Assembly (NCBI GenBank): GCA_963920705.1 | Contig: CAWUCO010000001.1 | Coordinates: 953,982 to 1,017,981 of the forward strand | Reading direction: 5' to 3' | Source of the DNA: Odiellus spinosus | Taxonomy: Eukaryota; Arthropoda; Arachnida; Opiliones; Phalangiidae | DNA: 64,000 nt | Shown here: one piece after another, positions 24,404 to 36,052 of the stretch | Layout: the number at the start of each line of letters is the position of its first letter | Numbering within the stretch: position 1 is the stretch's first letter | The notes under the pieces: model-generated | The model's input: the letters and a program-made list of their open reading frames with translations, nothing else | What the model was told of the DNA's origin: nothing | Database searches by the model: none | Program-made: the position numbers and the translations under genes

Positions 24404-24679
24404 ATCAGCGTAATTTTAACGAAGTTGAAATATTCAAGTTTTTAAAAATTGTAAACGAACTGCTACCTTATGGAGAAAAAAGGGTTTAGATTAAACTATA
24501 ATAAAACAATGGAAGCTTTCCAGTCGTAACCTTTCATATGTTAAAGCTTATCTTACAATAAATTTATTAATCGTTCCAGTGAAAAAGTCATTAGCCCCTT
24601 TGATTTATTTTAAAACTTTCCCACTAATATTTATTTGTCATTGATCTAAATTGGGTCCTGCTTGTTTAAATTCCCTTCT
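24404..24679. mobile_element. 276-bp repeat, copy 2, with an 8-bp target duplication
   Basis: The same 276 bp as 22299-22574, here flanked by GTACTAAG on both sides (24396-24403 and 24680-24687). An exact 8-bp duplication shows that this copy arrived by insertion, and fits hAT or P-type integration. The ends are not obvious inverted repeats (ATCAGCG against AGAAGGG), so the class is uncertain. Confidence 0.75.
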
Positions 24680-24687
24680 GTACTAAG

Positions 24688-25357
24688 AGTACCACTACAA
24701 TTAAAAGAAAATTTTGAGATGATATTAAGATAAACGCGATAATGTTTAAATCAATAAAATAACCTCCATAAATTACTTAAAACCTTAAGAGGGAAAAATC
24801 CTAAAAAAAACCATCTTAAAGGGAAATTAGGTAATTTTTAATGTAGTTTTAAATGGTTTAGTCTATTTGTAAAAAGGTGTGAGAATTCTTAAGATTGATA
24901 CTTTGTGTTACAAGCCCATCGATCCAGCAGTGGCTAATTAATTTGAAACCAATCAGCCAATTTGATCAACTAGACCACCAACATACTTCCATGGGGAATC
25001 TACGATGGACGACCATGTAGCAGACGATAACTTCGAGCAAATTGAAACCTAATATTCATTTAAATTATAATTTAAAAATATCAAAGTAACTATATCTATG
25101 GTAGGGTCGCCTAATTCTGAACGCTAATAATTCCAACCGCGATAATTTGTCTAATTAATTAGACCGTTTTTAAGGGAACGTTTCCTTTTCGGTCCAGGCT
25201 TACGCGCTCAATTTCTTCGTAAAGTTAAGAGTTTCACGCTATAAAATAAACTTCTCAAGCCCAGAATTTGGCCACTAACTCTCCGCGAAAACGTAATTTC
25301 AAAATATGTCTAAGAATTTCTAATTCTTAACGGCGCGCTAAAGTATACGATAAAATC
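24688..25357. other. Non-coding, nothing recognised
   Basis: No gene or repeat structure that I can support. Confidence 0.4.
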
Positions 25358-25520
25358 CCAAAATTTGCTAAAGAAACCACTTCCGCGCCTCGGATTGAGA
25401 AACGAGTGTCACCAACCGCGCTAATTCCGCCTCTTTGTAGTTAAATTTGGCCAAGGAATCCATTGGTGACACTCGTTTCTAGATTGGAGGTGCGCGAGTG
25501 GTTCATTTTGCAAATTTTGG
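25358..25520. repeat. Inverted repeat with 58-bp arms
   Basis: 25358-25415 and 25463-25520 are imperfect reverse complements. The best stretch pairs AGAAACGAGTGTCACCAA with TTGGTGACACTCGTTTCT. A MITE-like hairpin about 140 bp before tRNA array 1. Confidence 0.7.
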
Positions 25521-25661
25521 TAGTTTTTTTTACACGTTATAAGATTACAATTTATTTATTTTCGCTTTTCTTACCAGGGGTAGGCCTACCCGTTATAAAA
25601 AAATCGAAAATAAATCGAAATTGATGTTTTAAAAGGGGTACCCCATTTAAAAAAAATCTAA

Positions 25662-28600
25662 AGGCAGGCGAGCATTCTACCTCTGAACGACCGATGCTCG
25701 GTTCCTTGGTTTAATTCTTGAAGTTCACCAATAACGAGAGGATTTTTGAATCCAAAAAGTTGCATCGGCCGGGAATCGAACCCGGGCCGCCTGCGTGGCA
25801 GTGTAGCACTCTACCACTGAACCACCGGTGCTCGGTTCCATGGTTTAATTCTTGAAGTTCACCAATAACGAGAGGATTTTTGAATCCAAAATGTTGCATC
25901 GGCCGGGAATCGAACCCGTGCCGCCCGCGTGGCAGGCGAGCATTCTACCACTGAACCACCGATGCTCGGTTCCTTGGTTTAATTCTTGAAGTTCACCAAT
26001 AATGAGAGGATTTTTGAATCCAAAAAGTTGCATCGGCCGGGAATCGAACCCGAGCCGCCCGCGAGCATACTACCACTGAACCACCGATGCTCGGTTCCTT
26101 GGTTTAATTCTTGAAGTTCACCAATAACGAGAGGATTTTTGAATCCAAAAAGTAGCGTGGCCGGGAATCGAGCCCTGGCCGCCCGCTTGGCAGGCGAGCA
26201 TTCTACCCCTGAACCACCGATGCTCGGTTCCTCGGCTTAATTCTTGAAGTTCACCAATAACGAGAGGATTTTTGAATCCAAAAAGTTCCATCGGCCGGAA
26301 TCGAACTCCGGCCGCCCGCGTGGCAGGCGAGAATTCTACCACTGAACCACCGATGCTCGGTTCATTGGTTTAATTCTTGAAGTTCACCAATAACGAGAGG
26401 ATTTTTGAATCCAAAAGTTGCATAGGCCGGGAATCGAACTCCGGCCGCCCGAGAGGCAGGCGAGCATTCTACCACTGAACCACCGATGCTCGGTTCCTTG
26501 GATAAATTCTTGAAGCTCACCAATAACGAGTGGATTTTTGAATCCAAAAAGTTGCATCGGCCGGGAAACGAACTCCGGCCGCCCGCGTGGCAGGCGAGCA
26601 TTTTACCACTGAACCACCGATGGTCGGTTCATTGGTAAAATGCTTGAAGTTCACCAATAACGAGAGTATTTTTGAATCCAAAAAGTTGCATCGGCCGGGA
26701 ATCGAACCCGGGCCGCCCGCGTGGCAGGCGAGCATTCCATCACTGAACCACCGATGCTCAGTTCCTTGGTTTAATTCTTGAAGTTCACCAATAACGAGAG
26801 GATTTTTGAATCCAAAAAGTAGCATCTGCCGGGAATCGAACCCGGGCCACCCGCTTGGCAGGCGAGCATTCCACCACTGAACCACCGATGCTCAGTTCCT
26901 TGGTTTAATTCTTGAAGTTCACCAATAACGAGAGGATTTTTGAATCCAAAAAGTTGCATCGGCCGGGAAACGAACTCCGGCCGCCCGCGTGGCAGGCGAG
27001 CATTTTACCACTGAACCACCGATGGTCGGTTCCTTGGTAAAATGCTTGAAGTTCACCAATAACGAGAGTATTTTTGAATCCAAAAAGTTGCATCGGCCGG
27101 GAATCGAACCCGGGCCGCCCGCGTGGCAGGCGAGCATTCTACCACTGAACCACCGATACTCGGTTCTTTGGTTAAATTCTTGAAGTTCACCAATAACGAG
27201 AGGATTTTTTGAATCCAAAAAGTTTCATCGGCCGGGAAACGACCTCCGGCCGCCCGCGTGGCAGGCGAGCATTTTACCACTGAACCACCGATGGTCGGTT
27301 CCTTGGTTAAATGCTTGAAGTTCACCAATAACGAGAGTATTTTTGAATCCAAAAAGTTGCATCGGCCGGGAACCGAATCCGGGCCGCCCGCGTGGCAGGC
27401 GAGCATTCTACCACTGAACCACCGATGCTCGGTTCTTTGGCTAAATTCTTGAAGTTCACCAATAACGAGATGATTTTTGAATCCAAAAAGTTGCAACGGC
27501 CGGGAATCGAACCGGGGCCACCCGCGTGGCAGGCGAGCATTCCACCACTGAACCACCGATGTTCGGTTACTTGGTCAAATTCTTGAAGCTCACCAATAAC
27601 GAGAGGATTTTTGAATCCAAAAAGTTCCATCGGCCGGAATCGAACCCGGGCCGCCCGCGTGGCAGGCGAGCATTCTACCACTGGACCACTGATGCTCGGT
27701 TCGTTGGTTCAATTCTTGAAGTTCAACAATAACGAGAGGATTTTTGAATCCAAAAAAAGTTGCATCGGCCGGGAATCGAAGCCGGTCCGCCCGCGTGGCA
27801 GGCGAGCATTCTACCACTGAACCACCGATGCTCGGTACCTTGGTTCAATTCTTGAAGTTCAACAATAACGAGAGGATTTTTGAATCCAAATAGTTGCATC
27901 GGCCGGGAATTGAACCCGGGCCGCCCGCGTGGCAGGCGAGCATTCTACCACTGAACCACCGATGCTCGGTTCCTTGGTTTAATTCTTGAAGTTCACCAAT
28001 AACGAGAGGATTTTTGAATCCAAAAAGTTGCAACGGCCGGGAATCGCCCCCGGTCCGCCCGCGTGGCAGGCGAGCATTCTACCACTGATCTACCGATGCT
28101 CGGTTCTTTGGTTTAATTCTTGAAGTTCACCAATAACGAGAGGATTTTTGAATCCAAAAAGTTGCAACGGCCGGGAATCGCCCCCGGTCCGCCCGCGTGG
28201 CAGGCGAGCATTCTACCACTGAACCACCGATGCTCGGTTCCTTGGTTTAATTCTTGAAGTTCACCAATAACGAGAGGATTTTTGAATCCAAAAAGTTGCA
28301 TCGGCCCGCGTGGCAGGCGAGCATTCAACCACTGAACCACCGATGCTCGGTTCCTTGGTTTAATTCTTGAAGTTCACCAATAACGAGAGGATTTTTGAAT
28401 CCAAAAAGTTGCAACGGCCGGGAATCGCCCCCGGTCCGCCCGCGTGGCAGGCGAGCATTCTACCACTGATCTACCGATGCTCGGTTCTTTGGTTTAATTC
28501 TTGAAGTTCACCAATAACGAGAGGATTTTTGAATCCAAAAAGTTGCAACGGCCGGGAATCGCCCCCGGTCCGCCCGCGTGGCAGGCGAGCATTCTACCAC

Positions 28601-28671
28601 TGAACCACCGATGCTCGGTTCCCTGGTTTAATTCTTGAAGTTCACCAATAATGAGAGGATTTTTGAATCCA
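25662..28671 (-). repeat. tRNA-Gly(GCC) tandem array 1 (about 23 units)
   Basis: About 23 head-to-tail units, mostly 134 bp, each a tRNA-Gly-like gene on the - strand plus a 63-bp spacer. The first unit starts inside the gene. The last stops in the spacer after GGATTTTTGAATCCAA. Units differ from one another by scattered substitutions: T-loop changed to GGCGATT at 28034, 28164, 28417 and 28547; acceptor and D-arm changes; one T-armless unit near 28300; one anticodon-less unit near 26034. Most look like pseudogenes; 27895-27965 is among the best. The short translated frames here are by-products of the repeat and not proteins. Confidence 0.95.
27895..27965 (-). tRNA. tRNA-Gly(GCC), best copy in array 1
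   Basis: A 71-bp gene with 7-bp acceptor stem GCATCGG/CCGATGC, A box TGGTTCAGTGG and anticodon loop CTGCCAC. The B box is GGTTCAATTCC (one change from GGTTCGATTCC). The sequence downstream is ACTATTTGG, so the T5 terminator found in its neighbours is broken. Confidence 0.7.
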
Positions 28672-28860
28672 ACAAGTTGGGAAACCAAAATAATACCTCC
28701 CCGACAACCACGTGATGTTAACTAACCTAACCTTACCTAAAATTTTAAAATTTATGGCATTTGTGGAAGACGAAGATTGAAAGCAAAAAGAAATAATATC
28801 TCAATTAAACACTAAATATATTAAACCAATAATTCAGATCAAAAATATACTTCTTATCAA
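28672..28860. repeat. Element end cutting array 1 (ACCTCCCCGAC type)
   Basis: The array stops and CAAGTTGGGAAACCAAAATA, then ACCTCCCCGAC and a TAACCTAACC run follow. The same series recurs at 29237-29310. The ACCTCCCCGAC motif reappears in inverted orientation at 31945-31954 and 41133-41143, as the opposite ends of elements would. Confidence 0.5.
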
Positions 28861-29130
28861 GATAAATTTGAATGCAAAAGAATCAAACTTAATTCAAAAT
28901 AAAATTTTGAGAACCAGAGTCGGAAAAAAATTTGCTGAATAATGAATTAATTTTAATATAAATGCGTATCGAGTAAAATAAGCAAGGTCAAGGTTCTTGT
29001 TTTAAAACCATATAATAATTTTGAAGGCTCTAGAGTTTTTGCAGAACAAGTAACGCCAATAGGCAAAATATTATATCACATTGAACCTATAAGCATTTCT
29101 TCAGTATACCAACACAACCCTAAATAATTC
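28860..29130. repeat. Dispersed repeat, copy 1 (partner 32180-32465)
   Basis: It shares with 32180-32465 the blocks AAGGTCAAGGTTCTT, TTTTAAAACCATAT and TATATCACATTGAACCTAT, with many substitutions between them, so the duplication is old. Confidence 0.6.
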
Positions 29131-29310
29131 TCTACTTAAAACCAAACCTAACTAGAGAAAAAAAGGAAAATATATAAGATATAACCATATAGATTTCAAG
29201 ATAAATAATCCAGTCCATAATTCAGTATTAAAACAAACAAGTTGGGAAACCAAAATATAACCTCCCCGACCCCGACGTTAAGGTAATCTAATCTAACCTA
29301 ACCCTACCTA

Positions 29311-29761
29311 AAATAAAAGATGAAAAGAAATGTAGAGTATTGGATGAGTAGAGGAAACAGCGTGCATTTCAATCATTATTCTCTATTTTACGGAGTATAA
29401 GTATTTTCCCTTAACCTCAAGGATACAGAGAATGCAAAAGAATGTCATGCGTTACCCATAATTATATGCGGCATGGCGTAGAGTTCATAATTGACACACC
29501 AAATGAAATTTATTTTCTAAATAAATATGTAAAATACATCTTCTTATAATATAAATTATCATTAGAGCATAGGCTGTACTGTGTGATTATCTTCGAGATA
29601 ATCCACTGATTTGATAAAGACGAAGGATTTAGTCTGGGATGGCAATGAAGACAAGGAATTAAAACGACGAAGATTTTGTAGCAAGTTCCTCTTAGACAAA
29701 CCAAGAAATATTGTAGACTGAATGTTCCATTTACAACCCATTTTCGGTAGATGATCGGCAA
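29311..29761. other. Non-coding, nothing recognised
   Basis: AT-rich sequence inside the block between the tRNA arrays. No supported feature. Confidence 0.35.
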
Positions 29762-30192
29762 TTACTTCCGGTACAGTTTTCGTCTAAAATTCTTGTTTTG
29801 ACGTGCTAATAGAGGACCATTACTGATATTTTCATCATGTAAGTGATCCCAGTCATTGGAAGAATCAAAGGATTGAGCTGGTCTAGAGGTTATTTTCCAA
29901 TCCGGCTGACAAGACGTTAGCTTCCACTCCTATGATAAAAAAAATATCTTGAATACTGAAATAGACTAATTTCCATACCGTTAAAATTTATACTTGAATA
30001 GCTCCTTTTATGTTTAGAATAACGAGGCCGTATGAAGAACTGTTGAGCTTTTACTGACTGTAAGAATCTCATATGTCGAGTCCGAAAACACTCACTGCTT
30101 ACGTGTTTCAATTCTTCGTAGCCAGGCCGTCTCTTTCTGGTGATAAATGAAAGCCGTGTCGCTGCTCTGTTGACTTCAAATGGTGATGACAT
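29762..30192 (-). CDS. Possible small two-exon gene, unrecognised
   Basis: On the - strand an ATG at 30192 opens MSSPFEVNRAATRLSFITRK and continues to SSINFNG, where a good donor (AACG|GTATGG) occurs near 29984. An acceptor (ATCATAG) lies at 29930. The joined frame ends quickly (VEANVLSAGLENNL then stop), while a different frame of exon 2 is longer and more protein-like (EWKLTSCQPDWKITSRPAQ to a stop at 29762). No family is recognised. It may be a decayed exon pair or chance. Confidence 0.22.
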
Positions 30193-30521
30193 TCTGCGCT
30201 GGTTGATTTTCTCACTTAAGTCACTATAGCTCTCTTTCGTCTGGTCTCACTCTACACGGCTTCTTTTGATTATGAAAATAATCGGAAATGTTTCTTGGTT
30301 TTATAGTGGAGAAATCTGAAGCCTATTTTTTTCCAACATCAGATAAGCATTTTTTATTCAAAACTGATGTTTTTTTAAACACGGGAAACCTACTGTACTT
30401 CTGTCCAAGGGGAGTTTTCACGACTATAATTTTTCTTAAGAGGTTTAACATTTTGTATCAATCCGCCTCAGCTTTAAATCTTATGTCGTTTCTATCTTGG
30501 ATGCCCGTGTAAATGTACCTT

Positions 30522-30680
30522 TATTTAGATTCTTCAATCCACCCCAAGTTTGCAGCAAGCCTTAGCCTATACTGCCCGTTATACCTTTGCTTTTTGGACT
30601 AAATGATATATGGAAAACAGCTTAGCGCGTGTTGCCAACTCAAGCTGGTATTAAACGGTCACATTTCATTAAATCTTTGT
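30522..30680. repeat. About 140-bp dispersed repeat, first of four copies
   Basis: Marked by TTCTTCAATCCACCCCAAGT, then ATGATATATGGAAAACAGCT and CAACTCAAGCTGGTATTAAA. Further copies lie at 31018-31155, 40084-40210 and 40222-40370. Confidence 0.75.
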
Positions 30681-31017
30681 TTAACTAAGAGAAGCACTCG
30701 TAAACAATAAACTATACTTTCTCTCTATTAGCTCGAATTCAATGGATATTCCTTATCATTCTACTGTTTAAGAAATAAAATTTTTGTTTATCATTTTGAA
30801 GCAATTAATACAAATAGGCTAAGCTTATGATTTCACCCTTTTGTAACCAATTCAGGCACCTTACTCTCTATTACTTCATATAATTTATCAATATTTCATT
30901 ATTTAAATCTGTGTTTAACTAGAGAAACTCTCGTACCGAAAGAAGTCTTATCAAATTTTGTCAAAGTACCTTTGTCTGTATTAATTTGAATTCAGTGGAC
31001 GGTGTAAACGCACTTTT

Positions 31018-31965
31018 ATTTAGATTCTTCAATCCACCCCAAGTTTGCAGCCATACTGCCCGTTATACCTTTGCTTTTTGGACTACATGATATATGGAAA
31101 ACAGCTAAGCGCGTGTTGCCAACTCAAGCTGGTATTAAACGGTCACATTTCATTAAATTTTTGGGAAATTTCTTAAATATCTTCTAAACTTTCTCGAATT
31201 TTTAATTGATTTTTCAGCTTCTTTATTAATTAGATTCAGTTTAACAATATTATTATATTAAATTAAAATTTAAATGAATTATACGCTTCAATTCACTAAA
31301 AGATATCGCGGCATAAGGCCAAAATAGTTAGGGCATGGAAAAGGGGTATATATAGCTTTCGCTAACCTTTATTAACCGAGCGAGTAACCGATAAGAGTTG
31401 GGGAAAACCCCCCCTTCTCAACGTCTAGACGTTTATCGTAACCCTAGGCATTCGGTAACTGCACCACAAAGACCCGTAGAGGGAGGAGATGACTGGAGTG
31501 GAAGGTTGATGTGGACTATATTAGTGAGGGACGCCTCGCTAATATGGCCCGCTGAGATCGGACACTAGAGGTTAGACCTTGGTGTGAGGATGGTCGGAGG
31601 TGATTATAACAGTGGGAGACGTCCCATTGCGTATAATCGCCTTCAACTGTCCAGCATCGAGGTTTGACCGTAAAGTGGATGGTGGCATGCGATAATATAC
31701 AATTGGAGACGTCCTGTTGTATATAATTGCACGACACCTGAAACTCATTGTGGCAGCCACGCTTAAAGGAGGTAATTCCCGTTAAACGGAATTGAACGAT
31801 AAGCTGGTATGATAATGTCTCTAGACTTTTGGCTCCACGAGCTAGGTCACGTGATTTCCGGTTACACAGGATATCCGCTTACACAGGAAGTGACACACAC
31901 ACAGACACGACCAGTGTAAAACCTCCCCCTGAACTAAAGTTCAGTCGGGGAGGTAAAAAGTCAGA
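31018..31965. repeat. About 950-bp dispersed element, copy 1, ending in a strong hairpin
   Basis: It starts with the CAATCCACCCCAAGTTTGC repeat, runs through GTGGGAGACGTCCCATTG and CAGCATCGAGGTTTGACC, and ends at a hairpin (31921-31954) in which ACCTCCCC pairs with GGGGAGGT and CTGAAC with GTTCAG. A (CA)n tract precedes the hairpin. Copy 2 is at about 40222-41150. No coding capacity was seen. Confidence 0.75.
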
Positions 31966-32179
31966 ATTAAGACAACTGAAATTAGCAACCTTTGGTAATA
32001 TGTAAAATAGCCCTTACACGAACAATTTATGTAAAGCAAATTATCAAATAAACGCCAAATAAGTCAATTAATTAAAATGAAAAATATTAATCTTACCACT
32101 ACCAAATAGCTGGCAGAAAACACAGACATCAAGATAACATTAGCAAAATAAATTTTTAACACCGGTAATCCTGAGAACT

Positions 32180-32465
32180 AGGTTCTACAAAATCTTCCTG
32201 AATAATAAATTTATTTTAATCTAAAAAATATAAAATCTTAAAAAAATATATATACAAATAACATATTGATAAACCAATTAAAATTAGATGCGAAAAACAT
32301 TTAATCTCGATATGAGATTAAATACACAAGGTCAAGGTTCTTCTTTTAAAACCATATCAGAATTTTGACGGTTGTAGAGTATTTGTAGACCAAGTAACGT
32401 GAAAAGGCAAAATGTTATATCACATTGAACCTATACATGGCTTCAGTATACAACACAACCCTAAT
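32180..32465. repeat. Dispersed repeat, copy 2 (partner 28860-29130)
   Basis: Same blocks and orientation as copy 1. It sits just outside the left end of the large palindrome. Confidence 0.6.
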
Positions 32466-33173
32466 AAACCTATCAATAAACAACTAACGCATTGGCTTTC
32501 CGTATATCAGGTTAAACTAAAAATTACGATGTAAAAGAACAACAGCAACTCCCCATAAGAGTCTGGGTCCACGTAATGTTAAAAATTTTCGTCTCTTTTA
32601 TGATAAATTCGTATTATATTATTAAAATAGGGTAGTTGGGGGATAATTTAAAGCTAAAATTCGAGCTCACAACTGTAAATTTTGGGAATTACAACGAATG
32701 GAAGGTTTCTTCCATAATGTAAAGAATAGGAAGAATCTATGACTTCCGTGCCGGATATGAAAGCCTTCCCCCACACGAAAATCTTGAACGGTTATTATTT
32801 TAGATTCATAATTATGTTAGGAAAATATTAGGAAAGAATTATTTTGTAACTGCCACGGGTATAGTGCTGGCGGCAAAATGAAATTCGTATATTTTTGGTC
32901 TACTATGCCTCGAAATCCTCGAAAACGCCTGTAGAAGTGTTCCACTTGTCAAGCATTCATGCAGTAGGCTTTTGCTAGCTTTACAGGGGCCGTGCAAAGA
33001 CTATATAGCTTACTTGAATAGTCTTTGGTGTAGAAGAAACTCGAAAAATAAATAGAGAAATCATACCAATTAGAAGATACTGGAGTAGTATCTTTAATTT
33101 TTATTTCATATTAAACAAAACACACTTGTATAAAACGGACAAATTATTCATTTAACGCTAAGGTTTTCTACGT

Positions 33174-34563
33174 TTAACGTATGTCTGGTAGTTCAAGCTC
33201 AGTGGCATCTTCACACACTACACGCAATTTTGACTGGTACCAACTGCCTCGATCTTCATGGCGACGATAACCAAGATACCAGATTACGCTGCTAACGTGA
33301 ACACAAGTACCTATCGTCAAACTACCACCTTTGCAATTGCAATACCAGCCTTTAATGGCATTTGCACCTGTCCCGTTCGGTACATAACGAATTAGAGCTT
33401 GGTGAACAGCTGAGGTGGAAAATTGACCAGGCACGCGTATACGAATTAAGTCATGTTCAACTTTGGACACTTCGACGCTGAAAGAGCCGGATTTCTCTAT
33501 AGTCAACGCCACATAAGATTCAGCGCGTTTCGTTTTAAAGTCGCTCATTACCACCTCACGTACATCACTTTCACGAAGTACAGGGAAGTCTTGAAATTCA
33601 CTATCCTCAATTCGTTGCTATTTAGACGGGTTGCGAAGCAGATTATCGCGCTCAACTACTTCCTTAAGAGGATTTTCTTTCGTAGAGACTGCCAGCATTT
33701 TTTTGACGGAGTCTTCCCAGGAACCTTTAAGATGTAACTCCGGGTGGTAGGCGTTCAACAGCGCAGCAGCAATTTGAAGAAGTTCCGGAACTAATGGTAA
33801 CATATGCACAGGTATACGGTTTTGAAAAAAACGATACACCGTCTGCAAATGCCCATTCCTAACTTCAACCGGCCACCTGAGGTACGTTACTTGTCGGGAA
33901 CGATTAACTTCTTGCGTGTTTACTTGCTTCTCGCCTTTAGACAAGAACGAAGGCATTTGTAAATCCACACCCAGTTCAGTCAGTACGCTGTTGGAGTCTC
34001 GAAAACCGCGGTCTGCCAGTACAACGTCACCAACTTGAAAGAAAGACTGGAGTTCTTCTCTCTTTTTTGATAGAATGGTTTAAAATGCGCGCGTCGTTAT
34101 TGCGACCATTAGCAAAGTAGGCTCCGATTATATCTATTATGTAACCCGTAGTTGTTACCATTAACATTGGCTTGAGGATATGCTGGCCTTTGTGCACACA
34201 GAAGGATTTGTGAAGAACGGTATAGTCCTTGGATCTTCCAACCTTGATATAGGTGCCATCTACAATGGTAATAAGACAATTAGGCTTGTTGTTAGCAAAG
34301 AGTTTTACTGCTGCTCCAGATTGATGGTTTGTTATCAGATTTGCACGTGATAAGTGTTGCAGGCCAAAATGATGTGGCACGAAATGCTCCGATAAAGCCA
34401 TAATAACCGCTTTTACCGTTGTTTTGCTATTAATTACAAGTGGTAATAACCCTTTACTAAAACGAAGAAAACGAGCAAAGCCAGCCTTTACGTGAGTGCC
34501 TATACCTCTACTTGTACTATTGGTAACTTTCCGATTGCACGCGTAACATGTATTTGGAGCCAT
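33174..34563 (-). pseudogene. DDE transposase with C-terminal SWIM finger, left-arm copy (frameshifted)
   Basis: The start MAPNTCYACNRKVTNSTSRG at 34563 gives a CxxC-type N-terminus kept only in this copy. The core has Asp in TIVDGTYIKVG, Asp in VLADRGFRDSN and Glu in RWPVEVRNGHLQ, the pattern of DDE_Tnp_4-type transposases. A T6 run at 34063-34068 (five in the other arm) shifts the frame between the two Asp motifs. After an in-frame TAG the same frame continues to a SWIM-like finger (CNCKGGSLTIGTCVHV). The mobile family is not assigned beyond DDE. Confidence 0.75.
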
Positions 34564-34677
34564 CTCCAAATTCCAAGTGACTCTCACATTGATGTTATTG
34601 ATAAGGAAAGTTCTTAAGATCATGGTTCAAACCAGATATTACAATTTTTTTAATGTTTATAAAAACAGGTTTAATTA

Positions 34678-34767
34678 TTTTTCGCCAACCTGGCTGGCAA
34701 AAAATATTAAAGACGTCTTTAATATTTTTCGCCAACCTGGCTGGCAAAAAATATTAAAGACGTCTTT
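34678..34767. repeat. 47-bp tandem duplication with perfect 30-bp palindrome at the palindrome centre
   Basis: GCCAACCTGGCTGGC followed by AAAAAATATTAAAGACGTC occurs twice. 34700-34729 reads the same on both strands, centred on AAAGACGTCTTT. It lies in the loop of the large palindrome. Confidence 0.85.
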
Positions 34768-34801
34768 ATCAACTTTATTTCATTTAACTGAAAGATCGGT
34801 A

Positions 34802-36052
34802 TCAAACACGGTAAAAGCGGTTATTATAACTTTATCGGAGCATTTCGTGCCACATCATTTTGGCCTGCAACACTTATCACGTGACAATCTGATAACAAAC
34901 CATCAATCTGGAGCAGCAGTAAAACTCTTTGCTAACAACAAGCCTAATTGTCTTATTACCATTGTAGATGACACCTATATCAAGGTTGGAAGATCCAAGG
35001 ACTATACCGTTCTTCACAAATCCTTCTGTGTGCACAAAGGCCAGCATATCCTCAAGCCAATGTTAATGGTAACAACTACGGGTTACATAATAGATATAAT
35101 TGGACCCTACTTTGCTAATGGTCGCAATAACGACGCGCGCATTTTAAACCATTCTATCAAAAAGAGAGAAGAACTCCAGTCTTTCTTTCAAGTTGGTGAC
35201 GTTGTACTGGCAGACCGCGGTTTTCGAGACTCCAACAGCGTACTGACTGAACTGGGTGTGGATTTACAAATGCCTTCGTTCTTGACTAAAGGCGAGAAGC
35301 AAGTAAACACGCAAGAAGTTAATCGTTCCCGACAAGTAACGCACCTCAGGTGGCCGGTTGAAGTTAGGAATGGGCATTTGCAGACGGTGTATCGTTTTTT
35401 TCAAAACCGTATACCTGTGCATATGTTACCATTAGTTCCGGAACTTCTTCAAATTGCTGCTGCGCTGTTGAACGCCTACCACCCGGAGTTACATCTTAAA
35501 GGTTCCTGGGAAGACTCCGTCAAAAAAATGCTGGCAGTCTCTACGAAAGAAAATCCTCTTAAGGAAGTAGTTGAGCGCGATAATCTGCTTCGCAACCCGT
35601 CTAAATAGCAACGAATTGAGGATAGTGAATTTCAAGACTTCCCTGTACTTCGTGAAAGTGATGTACGTGAGGTGGTAATGAGCGACTTTAAAACGAAACG
35701 CGCTGAATCTTATGTGGCGTTGACTATAGAGAAATCCGGCTCTTTCAGCGTCGAAGTGTCCAAAGTTGAACATGACTTAATTCGTATACGCGTGCCTGGT
35801 CAATTTTCCACCTCAGCTGTTCACCAAGCTCTAATTCGTTATGTACCGAACGGGACAGGTGCAAATGCCATTAAAGGCTGGTATTGCAATTGCAAAGGTG
35901 GTAGTTTGACGATAGGTACTTGTGTTCACGTTAGCAGCGTAATCTGGTATCTTGGTTATCGTCGCCATGAAGATCGAGGCAGTTGGTACCAGTCAAAATT
36001 GCGTGTAGTGTGTGAAGATGCCACTGAGCTTGAACTACCAGACATACGTTAA
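34802..36052 (+). pseudogene. DDE transposase with C-terminal SWIM finger, right-arm copy (N-truncated)
   Basis: It matches the left copy from TVKAVI onward. The upstream part is replaced by unrelated central sequence, so the CxxC N-terminus is missing. There is no frameshift here: one frame runs from the first Asp (IVDDTYIKVG) through LADRGFRD and PVEVRNG to TAG at 35606-35608, then on in the same frame to the SWIM-like finger and TAA at 36052. Differences from the left copy include Asp for Gly after the first catalytic Asp. Confidence 0.75.

Noticed and set aside
31516..31760. Frames shared by the two 950-bp elements (SNLDAGQLKAIIRNGTSPT and related)
   Set aside because: Both strands are open over the same GACGTCCCATTG/CAGCATCGAGG blocks and differ between copies by shifts. 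Repeat conservation explains the similarity.
34577..34808. N-terminal 76 residues of the long + frame at 34577-35608 as part of the transposase
   Set aside because: This part translates the palindrome centre and the antisense of the left-arm gene start. Homology to the other copy starts only at TVKAVI.
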